DNA of 64,000 nt from Nomia melanderi (taxonomy: Eukaryota > Arthropoda > Insecta > Hymenoptera > Halictidae). The position numbers were made by a program, and so were the translations under genes. The number at the start of each line of letters is the position of its first letter. The stretch's first letter is position 1. The notes under the pieces were generated by a model. The model was not told the DNA's origin, made no database searches, and saw nothing but the letters and a program-made list of their open reading frames with translations. Location of the stretch: NCBI RefSeq assembly GCF_051020985.1, contig NC_135008.1, positions 9,672,001 to 9,736,000 of the forward strand, given 5' to 3'. This document shows, in pieces, positions 28,601 through 40,600 of this stretch.

Positions 28601-31600
28601 AGCTTTCTGAGACAAAAAATTATTATACAATTCTGATATGATTGGCACGGAATAATTATGGTCTAACTTCCATATTTGAATTCTAAAATAGAGAAAAAAA
28701 AGTTTTTATGAAATATTTTTAAATCAATTAAATGATAGTATTACAAGTAATAATATTAATAATTAATGATCATTAATGTTTTTAACAACAATACTGTAAT
28801 ATTGGTATTCGATGAATTAATCTATAATAAATTAATACTTATTTAATGAACCCAAAAACATTTTACAAAAGCTTATTTTCCCGACAGCTCATAAATAGAA
28901 GTTAGACCATTATTATTCTGAGCCATTCATATTTTGGGCAACTTTCTTTGCACTACTTGTTTCACGATTTATGACCAACTGTGTACCTATACTACGATCG
29001 TTGGTATTAATATTGGAAAGAAAATATTGGTTTTCTTGTCGTTTCAAATGTGTTTATAAAATTTCCTCTTTTTGTACTTTCATTATTACTTACTATATTT
29101 TATTACTATATCTGTATACACATACACATTGGAATTATTTGATTTGCTAAGAATTTACTACAACCATTTGTAAGGAAAGAATAAAATTTCATTTTGTGCC
29201 AGAAGTATTGAATTTTATGTTACAAGAACTGCTAGTATTTTCTTATCCAATTTTTAAAAGATATACTACAAGATCGTACAACTGATCGTTTATTCGTAAA
29301 AGTACTATAAGGATATTTAATCCTAGAAATGAAATTTTACAGCTGTGCTGCGAGAACTGTGCACCATGCTCGTCTAATTTCTCCACACTTTTCTTAGATG
29401 TTATTCCTTATGACTGTGTATTAGATGTGTCTCAATTATCCTGCAAATATGAACGGAAGCCCATTTTTTATATATTTTTTTAGATTGGATGATATTCGTT
29501 TTAAACTATTCATATTATTTTATTTAATTCTTTTTAATATTTTGTATAATTATAATAAATACGAAGAAGTGAATAACATTGAATCAGAAAATTTGATCGA
29601 AACCAAAGATCTCATATTATGTCCAACATAATGAGATTCATAATAAAAAGCATAGAATTTTATTCGTTTTCAAAAACTAACTCGTAATAAAAATTTATAT
29701 AAACATTCAAAGTACAACATGTCAATCTAATCTCTCTCAAAATCAGATATGACTGCATCTTCTTCTGTTTTTCCAAAACAAAAGAAAAATCTCCGATTGC
29801 ATGGACAAAAATCTCAATCTTGCCAATTAACACGTTGACCGCCCAATTATTATTCACCAAACTACTCATGCAATCGAAGCAACTTTCCTAAGGAAACAGA
29901 GACTAGAAAGTCAACGTTTCCCACAGAGATTGCTCTCTCAACCTTCTTCTTCCATCAAAATTTACTTATTTCACGTGTTACCGAGCAAATTCATTTCCGA
30001 CTCTATAGGAAAAGTCGTGCCAGCCATGAACGGACGACGTGGCGGTCAACGTGTCAAGTAATAAAACTCGTTTTTCCGTCGCGTTCAATTCGGAATTCGT
30101 AATCGGTCGAGAAGTTCTCTCTAGAATGAAAGTACAACGTGGAATTCCAATTTGTATGCGTTTCGGGTAACGTCGAGTGGTTGAAAAGTTCGTATGTCAT
30201 GGTAACAAGAGACAGACAGGGCGAGAAAAAGGGTAAAAAATTTTGAGCGGAGGATCGATGCCGCCACTTGTCCGTCATTCACCGCCCAAAATACAATTAA
30301 ACGCAAGTTTACGTTGATCGTCGATCTGTCCTGTCTGAATGTCTCTCGATGCCTGTACCGCTACTCGGCGTCGATGGTATTGAATCGCTGCTCGATGCTG
30401 TCCTGCCTGACACCCTCTATGTCCTCATGGATGTTTTCGATGTCTTCCCCCCTGCATCGTCTTTATGCACTGCCGTCTTGACGCACGACCTTTGCCCAGC
30501 AGTTTCAAGGGGTGAGTTTACGTTTTTATGCTTCCATACGATCTATCCTTTTCGTTCGTCATTCGCAGGGGAACATTCAGAACACTGATTCGCTTTGGAA
30601 AAATGCTAGTCTGTGAACCGTGACGCGCTACTAATCTAGGGGAATAAACTCGGACACTTAACCCACTCGCTACCAGCATTTGTCTTAATAGCAGTCTCCA
30701 CGGTTACAATACTTTTATTAACCGCCCCGACACTTTGTATTAGGTTGTCCCATAAGTTCGTGCCGTTTACTTTTCTACCATATAAAATAATATTTTGTTA
30801 AATATAAGATTTTTATAACTTCACGAGCTGTCAGTGTAGGATTCCTTCTACTGACTAAACTGAAGCAGTTGAAACTCTTGTTGCTCTATGATTACAAAAT
30901 GTAACGCGAGAAGTATTACGCGCTGCGACACGAACTTATAGAACGACCTAATGTGCACTTATTCCTATCGTAAACGGTCAAATAACTAGCTACAAAAGAA
31001 AGATACGCAAGTTAGATGATACATTTTTCTGCGTGGAAACAAAAACGATAGGAAGACGAAAATTGAAAAACTGATTAATCTAACAATATAGGAATTGATA
31101 TAAAGTTGAATGAAAGAGGAACAACGTAGAATTTTTAACCAATTTTTAAAACGATGGTTTTGCCATTAGTTCTGCAGAGGTTAGTGTTATAAAACATATG
31201 GTCTAAACAAACTGGAAATAATATTTAAGAAAAAATATCTCCTCGGCTTCCTGGCCACTGTACTACGAATTAGAATATTAGATACATGCAAATGAAATTT
31301 ACTCTACTATGCACAAAATATGAAGTATTGAGGGTTAGATATGTGTGACGTTGGTAGCGAACGTGTTAACCCTTGGACTATCAACGGAACAATACATCCC
31401 AGAGCGTAATTAAACGTTCCATTTGGGCAAATAAGCTACTTAAATTGCAATTTTGTCCATCCTAATAGTAGTATGGGGTATATTTTATGAAATAGATTAC
31501 TTGTTCGATTTAAAAGTGTTGATTATTCATTTGAGAGTTTTGTTGCAATCTACGTCTGGTTATTCATTTCAACTTCATTGTCGTCCTAAAGTGCAACAAA

Positions 31601-34600
31601 AAATGAGTTGGTAGTCTAAGGGTTAACGTATGATTTTACCTCCCTTATAAATAAACTGCAGTTGTTTATACAATTTTAGGAAATACATTTCTGGCAGTCG
31701 AATTAAATAGAAATTAATTATCTTTACAACAAATTGTCATTAACTCACAGTAATCTAATTTCCATAATGTTATATTTAGCACTGTCAAAAATGCTATCGA
31801 TGTATAAACATCTACGGTTTAGTTATGGTGCATTATTCGTTGACTTAATAGGATTGATTTATAATTAATATATGTAAATGGAAAGCGTAACTATACAAAG
31901 TATTCTATAATTAATAACATAATCGTAAATAATATGACTTTATATGAAAAAATAAGGCAAAATCACAGAATAAATTTGATTCATTTGATGTTTCTTTTTC
32001 GAAGGTATCAAGTGTGAAAATTTATTGACCGGATTCTGTAGCAAACGAGGTCTCAAATAACAAAATTTTATTTATGGTTCTATATTTATCTTTTTATGTC
32101 GAGTATTTTCACAAAAATAAAATAGTAACAAATTTTCAACACTAGTTTTTTCGAGAAGATAACCTTTTACGGAAAAATTTGATTCTATACGTTCAGCTTA
32201 TATTTTAGTATAAAATATTTTAAAAAAGTGAAACTGAAAAACAAATAGAGTTAATAATTAAATGCAAATTACTTTACATAAGAACTTTAAAAAAGTGAAC
32301 GTATTTTACGGATTTTTTGGTGAAACAACATTTTATCAATCTTTTTACTCTTCGAAACATAAACATTTTTCAGAATTATTAATTATAAAATATGATCTTG
32401 CATTTTCAATCAATAATGTACTTCCATTTTACCTTTTTTTTTTGTTTCTTACCGTATCTTCGTCGCCTGTTCTGCTTAGTCTTCGTTAATTCCTCCACTT
32501 TGTCCATATTACCTTTCCCCACTCCACTTAGGTCTGAATCTACTTTATCTCAATTAGTTGGGTTAGTACTGTTAGTACTTACATTCCGGTACGTTATTCG
32601 ACCTCCCCTCTTACATGTTTAACACCAAGGTAAACAATTTATAATACAAAAGGAAACAAAGCCACGAGAATTGTTTCACCTGTAGACATTGTTGTCGTAA
32701 CTTTTATATTTGCATTGATGGAAAAGATGACATTCAACATTATTATAAATTTTCATACAAGTTACAATCAGTTTCAGATACCAGTCTTTCACTACCAGTC
32801 TTATAACAAAATTATATGTTGTAAACTGACAACTGATTAAAATAATTTTTAACTATTTATATTTAAAATATAAGATATTTATATCGAAGTTATAAATGTA
32901 TTGTATAATCTTCATTACTAATAAATCATTCAAAATTTTGATTGAGAATGAATCGTTTTAAGCTGTGAGCATTAAAAGGAAATTTCATTGATTCCATCAA
33001 AGTAACGAAAGTCAGTAATAATGCCAATGCTTAAATTCTGAATGTTTCCCTGTCAGTTCTCTATTCCGACGAAAAACATACTCAGTTACTTACAGATATC
33101 TAATAAAATGATTAACATATGGTTGCAATGCAATTTATACTTCTAGAACAGAAACTATAGTAGTATGTTCTTCAAAATTCGAGTGTTTCAATTAATATTG
33201 TTACACACAAACTATATAATACAATTTGGAAATTATTAAGAAATGGGTAGAGGCAGCTGGTAAAGTATAGAAGGGTCACGTAAATGTAGTTCTCGAATTT
33301 CCAAGCTGTTTGAAGCAGAGTTTAATCGAATGCCTCCGCACACTGAAGTTCACTGTTTCATTTCGTTCACTGAATCACGATTCATGGACCGAACCATAAA
33401 ATCGAAATCGGACATTTCAGTGTAAAATGTTGAAAAATGAATAAATCGACGATGCATATATTAAAATCTAATCTACGTTCATCAAGTCTTTCTTCTCATT
33501 ACATCCTTTCATAGCGTAACTAACCTTCAACAGTTTAAAATAACAAAATAAATCTTATAAATATGAAATTGTTCTTTATCAATGTTTAATATTTTAAATA
33601 ACACCTTTGAAACTAAAGATCTTACTAACTGATATTTTAAGAATGTTATTCGATCTTTACTTCCGTGCATATGGTTCCATGGAACATTTTTCTGCAACTG
33701 CTTCCGATAAACCTTGTGATTGCACGATAAACTATGAGTATCCCATTCGCGCATCGAAGGAACTTCTTGTTCCTGTAAATCCAGGCAGCAACATTTTCAT
33801 TCGTGTTTACATCTTGCAATATTCTGTGCAATAATGTATGTTTACTGCAATGTTTCCAGTATAACACCGTCAGGCGTGCAAATGGCCTTATTAGGACCAG
33901 AAATATTGCATGATACTCGAATAATTATAATCGTTCTACTTTTTTTCTTTCTCTCTGATAAGAAATAATTTTTCTCTTACATTTGTATATGCAAATCTAT
34001 CCTAAATACTTATAGATTTAATATTTCAAGGAACACATTTTCTTCTTTTGGTTACATGTAAATATGAAATATTTCACGTAAAAGAAATCTAAAAAGAATA
34101 GCATGGCATTAAAGAACATTTATATTGTAAGAAAGTGCACAGTCACGTTATGTATTAGTTTTCAGATTCCGATTTCTTTTGTTTTATTCGTTTCTTTGTT
34201 AAATAGCTATTTAACGTTTGTATACAGGAGAAACAGTGTCGCTCATATTATATTACAACTCTGAAGTGGATAATTTTAATGAAAATGTATTCTATCGAAA
34301 TCCTAATTTAATTTATAATACTTCGAACTAATAGCATGTTAGGCATGCAATATCTCGAGCACTCCAAGCATTCATATATATTTTACATTTGTGTATTCGC
34401 CATCTAGCACAATTGCACATATTTGTCACTTTTTAAATGTAAATAGCACAATTTGTCTACTGTATACATATTTATAATATATTATTTACATAACACGGTG
34501 TATTCAACATTGCGTTGAATGCAAAAAATTAAGTTATCGACAAACTTAATGCAGTTTAGATAATGTTACAATTGATTACTAATTATACTTACCCGTGACA

Positions 34601-37600
34601 ATATATACATTGACAATAATAAGGTAATTATCGATTATAGACGATAAGGTTGAGGGAAACTGCACAAACTGAATAATGTTTTGTTTTGTTTTCTCCTTGA
34701 ACATGAAGCATTGAGGGAAAGCATTGTATTCTACATTTACGATTTCTTTTCATATAAACTGTCCTTACTTATACCGTTACGTGTTAATCATCTTGTACAA
34801 ACTAATTTGTCGAAAAGGTTTTTATTAAGAGTATGTACAAAAGCATACAGAAATATTAAAAATTTTCAATTTCATTCTTCTTTCTATGAACATTTAAGGA
34901 TCGCTTCAGAAGTAGTGCTTTAACAAATAATATTCTCGTAAAAATTTTTCTCCACTTTATTACTTTCCCCACTCTCTGTGCAATATACGAGGCGAACTAC
35001 GTATAAAGTACAAAAGAACGTAACAGACCACGTTTCTCAACATCGCTGTCATAAAATATCAAGCAAATATATATTACAGCTACCTTTTAACTTTTTTGAA
35101 ACGATAGAATTGATGTATACAGAATAAAATAATTAAAAGTGGAAACAAAGTATTTCTCTTACATTCCAAAGAAATGTGCAGTACTGAAAAGTGAAGGTAT
35201 AAATAAAATCTAAGATTATTGAATGTACACTACATAATATGGAGAGGACAATAAAATACGAATATTGTATTCATTCCATTATCGTATATACAATACATAC
35301 ATAAATAGATAATTTAACTATTCGAAGATGACTTTTCTATTCGATGGAATAAAATGTATTTTATTTAATGAAATAAAAAAATATATGCCGATAATTATGA
35401 AATAATAAAAAATAAACGTAGTTCCTTGCTAGATACTTAGAGATCAAACCTAAAGTACCAACAGTCGTACACAATTAATGAAAACATGCACAAGTTTAAT
35501 TTCCCGTCGACGTTGTTGCAGAATCGTCAAAGGATTTCCACCTGTTTCGCCATTCATAGGTGTTTCACCGACACTGTGTTACCTACTTAAAGAAAAGAAA
35601 CCTCTATGTTGTCTTCAGCTGGCACAGGTAGACATTTTTCCTTGAATAATTTCTGAATAAAAATAAATTACAATATTACAATGGGAAATCAATTACTTAT
35701 GATTGATAATGAGTGGGCTATAAGGGTGTATGTAAATATAAAATAAAGAGCAAACATTTATTCGTAATATTGAAGGATTTATTAAGGTTCGAATGAAATG
35801 GTATTTTATTATATTGTATCTTTTAACACTGAATTCTAAAGGACTGTATGTGTTATAATTGCATACACTCTTCTGTCTAAAGGTAGTGGGTTAAGGACAA
35901 ATATTTTGAAATGTACATTGTACTCTGAACCATTTCTTTAGGTTTGCCAACACTGTAGCTACAGAAACGCGAAAGATTACAATTGGCAAAACAAGACTAT
36001 TATACTGGCTGCCGATTACGCCAGCAACGGAATCTACAACTTTATAATTCCATTAAGGGCACATTTCAGGTACTTCTCTTTTCTATTAAAATCTTTCATT
36101 GTGGGCATTTCAAGTGATAGCTTTCGAGAAATTCAATTTTCAATAACCCCGTAAATTCCTTATACCATAACTAATATTTAAATTTGCAATCTTACGGCAA
36201 AACAAATGTTCATTATTTTATTCTGCAGAAATACGTTACAAAATTAAATTAATTAACCACAAACACGTCAATTTTCAATTCAAATTCATTAATAGAGGTA
36301 ATTTTATTTCAATTTTTCATTCAGTTCTTCCTACGTTCGAAAAGATTTTTCACATTCGATTTACAGGTTGAAAATAAAATATTCTATAGATAAAAAGGTT
36401 GCAATAACAAAAAAATTTGACTAGGTTTAATATTTACAATATATAACATCGTTATCTTATGAATAAGAAAAATATAAAATTATCGTAGAATATTTTACTT
36501 GCCACTTAAAGTAAATACATTATATTAAGAATAAACAAGTATTTGAATATTTTTCGAAGTCACATTCAAATTCTTCGATGACAGTGTAATTAATTAAAAT
36601 CTTTCGTTAAATAAACCCAAAATTGTATTTGTACACGAGGAATATATATCGTTCATGTGAAATATTTAAAAGTATCGGAATTTTTAGACGTTTTGAAATA
36701 TCTGTGAATAATCCGTATTAGATCAAAAACCTCGTTGAATCCTATCATTCTTCTGCTGGAACGGAAACCGGAAATTGCGTTTCTTGACGCCGTGTCCTAC
36801 TTTCCTCTGGTATACTGGATGAGAGGATCTATCGACTGCTTGGACGATCTCCTTCGAGCTGGCATCACCTTGGCAGAAAACGTCGTCGTTGTGAACAAAG
36901 AACTTAGCAATTCCGCGGAAGAAGACACCTTAGCTGACTGCAATACAATCGTCGCGGTGCAGACTATGTTCAAGTGAGTACTTCGAAATTTTATTAAGAA
37001 GTTATCACTGTCCTCATTTGCAAGAACTTCTAGAATTTCATTTCAGGAGTTCGATCGAATTATTCGGATTATACTCCAGAGTCACAGTACAATTGAATAG
37101 GAAATAATAAATAGTAACAATATTCAAATGATACGTTACTATGTTTATATTGTTATATTTTTTATAAACATCATTTTATAGTTGTAATTTGTTTCAGTCG
37201 AATAATTGCTTCGCACTTAGTTGTAGTATCATTATTTCAACTTATATTTAATATAGTAAACTTGTTACATCTTTTAAAATCTATATCCATTTGTTAATTA
37301 TTAATTAAACGATTCAGCAAATATTCTTTATGAATCAGATCATTATATGTACATAGATAATCACTTTTCATTGGATAGTATTTTTGTTTCTCGATATAAA
37401 CAAACTTATTCTTTTTTTAATTATCTCTTGCGTATAATGTTACTTGATTGTAACTCTCATACATTTCGAATTTATATTTCAGGATATTTTTAAACGTTCG
37501 CATATACTTACCTCGACTCCTGTTTTCTAGTACTAAGCCTTTGACACTGTATTCCACAAAACTCGAATTTATATTGCACACTTTTAATCTTTTACAGATT

Positions 37601-40600
37601 CTTCCCGAGTATAAAGAGCATAACAGAGTTATCGCAGTCGAGCAACATGCGCTTCATGCAATTCAGAGCACACGACAAGTACGCTCTTCACCTGAGTAAA
37701 ATGGAAAAGGTACGTTACAGAATATTTTGTCAACAATCATTTGCTTACGAACAGTTGAGAATATTGTGAAAATACTGTCTAATTTCTAATTGAAAGTAAC
37801 TATAAAACTCTGAAATCTATTTTAATATTGTATTGTAACTTACAGTGCAGCTCTCACGTTCCCGACCGCGATCTAAAAGCTAAAAGTGCACAGGGGCAAG
37901 GGGAATCGGCCGCACGCTCCGCCTCGGTCCTTCCAGGAAACATAGCAGCCGAGCCTCCATGTCCCCGGGATTCGGTAAACATAAAAAGCCGCCGCCGCGC
38001 AGAAACGAAATCCGACGCCAATGTTCGTACATCTCACTTCATCGCATTCCGTTTCGCTTGCGTTCTTTGTTGCGCGACTCGGCCAATAACAAGGACATGC
38101 CAAGGGTCTCCCCTTGCCCCCGTGCACTTTTAGCTTTTAGATCACGGCCGGGAACGTGAGAGCTGCACTATACTTATATATAGACAATTTAATTCTTACT
38201 ATCCCACTCCTTATATCAATCCGAGAAGATATTCTCTAACTAGCAACTTAACGGAATTCGTAATTGTACTTGAGATAAATTATTCTAAGCATCTTCGGGT
38301 TCTTGATAAGCACCGTTCACATACACTTGACCTTTACTTTGTCACTTTATACGTGCGCAGACGATTTTATCGGCATGCGAGAATTAGAACGGTCTTCCTC
38401 ATGAGAGTATCAAGTATCTCTGAAACTTTCTATCGAAATATTTCTACAAATATTTGTTGAAAACAGTCATTTATTATTCATCCATATAATTTCTCTTTAC
38501 AAAAACAGGAAATGACGAGATTGTACTGTGCCATTTCTTTACTTATTTGTTAATGTTAAAATAATTGATTTGTATGTTCTTAAATATCTAAAGGGATACT
38601 ATTTTTTTAGAAAATGTGTCATACATTCATTCTTAAATTTCATTCTCAAAGGAGCTGAATACTTAATAACAGGAAGTTTTTTTTATATCTATAGTATAAG
38701 TTTACGAATTTGTTTGTAAATGTTTTTATCGAACCAATAATTTATCTTGTAAAACGTGCAATACAGAATTCATTCCCTCTCATCTGCTATTATAATAAAT
38801 AATAAATTAGTTTTCTAACACCAATTTCTACTAGAAGAGTATATTATTTGTTACACATTATTGTTTTCTTATCATTCACGTTGCACTATATTTATTTTTG
38901 GATGTTTTTATCACAACACGATAATAGCTTCTAACAATAATCGAACTCTGTAATTCTATCAACAGAGAGAAAAGGAAAGAGGATCCCACATATCCTACAT
39001 GTTTCGGTTACCTTTCGCGGCTGGCAGTGTCTTTAGCGCGTCCATGCTGGACACACTTTTGTATCAAGCATTCGTAAAGGATTACATGATAACATTTGTG
39101 AGATTGCTGCTGGGCGTGGATCAAGCACCTGGATCAGGTTTTCTAACATCGGTAAACAATACCTTACATACTTTAGAATTTCAATTATAAACAGCATTTA
39201 CAATATGATATTAAAATAATAAAATAATGATACTCTATTATTAAAATATTAGTAATAGAATATTATTATTATTACAATATGTTATGTCTACAAACCTACC
39301 GGGATAAAGAAATATATAACGCTTTGCAATCTTAGATCGAGTCAGACTCGACATTCAATTTTATTCCAACGTATACTTGTTTTAATTTTTGCTGTAATCG
39401 TTTGTAGTGCCATAATTGTTTCACATAAATGTACCATTTCGTTGTTTCTCGATTGTCTTTCATAAATTATGAATGTACGATATCAAAATATAATTGAGTT
39501 AAACAACGTCGATATGTCAACAACGGTTCAGAATGAAAAAACGAAGAGTTAACAAGACACACGTTTCATTTATATACATAAGAGCACTAACAGTTGTTTG
39601 ATTATAGATGAAAATAACAAAAGACGACATGTGGATCAGAACTTACGGCAGACTGTACCAGAAACTCTGCTCTACAACGTGCGAAATTCCGATCGGGATT
39701 TATAGGACCCAGGATACCACTGTGTCGGACACATCTCACGTGAGTAAACGATCCTTTACCATCGAACAAGTCTAAGGATAACTAAGTGATTGGTCCGTGT
39801 ACTATTGTATAAGGGCAGGAAACAACTTTGAATGGCAGCTGTGAGTAGCGCATGGTTGTACTCCCGCTCGGTCTTTTTCTTGTTCATTTTCCGATGCAAC
39901 GTTTATAGTGGCCCCTTCCGGTGAGAATTAAGGTTGTTGTCCATTTAACAGCTCAACACCAGCTCAATATCGGATCATCATCAATCAGCGACATTTAGCT
40001 GCCCATACATCAACAAGAAATGAAACTGTACTCTCAAAAGTATCAATTGTTAAACAAATGGCTGTAATGATATTACCACTTAACGAGGAAGAAGACAATA
40101 GGAAAAAGAGTGAAGATATTCAATGAATTTATTACGGACCATTCTAGTCATCAACGCGTTATTAGTCTGATTGCCAACAAACAAGTAATAGATATAAACA
40201 GCATACGATTGTCGTATGATTGGTAACAGATTCAAGTTTCAAGACGATATCGACTTATCAATGATATTTTGTTTTTGATAATTAGACGCATTTCTATTAG
40301 AACATATGCACAAAGTAGAAAGAAATGTTTTGTCTTGACTATCATAGATACTCATGAATTCTATCCCTTCGATTTGATGCAGGTTGATGTAAGAAAGCTT
40401 CCGATAAATTTCCTGTGACCTTAAAAAAAAAGGTATAAAATTCACCTGTTATTTGTCAAAATAAAGGATTTTTTCCACCCTGTACAAAATGCGGATGATG
40501 GTTTGATGCTGAGCTGACGTTGATCTGCTAAATAAACAATAACCTTTAAGCGAGTAGGGTTCTCGCACCCTGACGGAACGATGCTCGTAGCACGTCCTCC

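Larger units (their letters stand above)
27524..35521 (+). other. slo2 intron (about 8.0 kb) in the RCK1-RCK2 linker
   Basis: This is the longest slo2 intron seen here. It carries TTAA elements at 29827-30057, 30658-31369 and 31366-31626 and a mariner-like element at 30740-30951. A GC-richer island at about 30280-30600 contains a possible 9-12 base microexon. No other exon was recognised. Confidence 0.75.

Noticed and set aside
37828..38159. Three overlapping ORFs near slo2 exon O
   Set aside because: They fall within the GC-rich inverted-repeat element.
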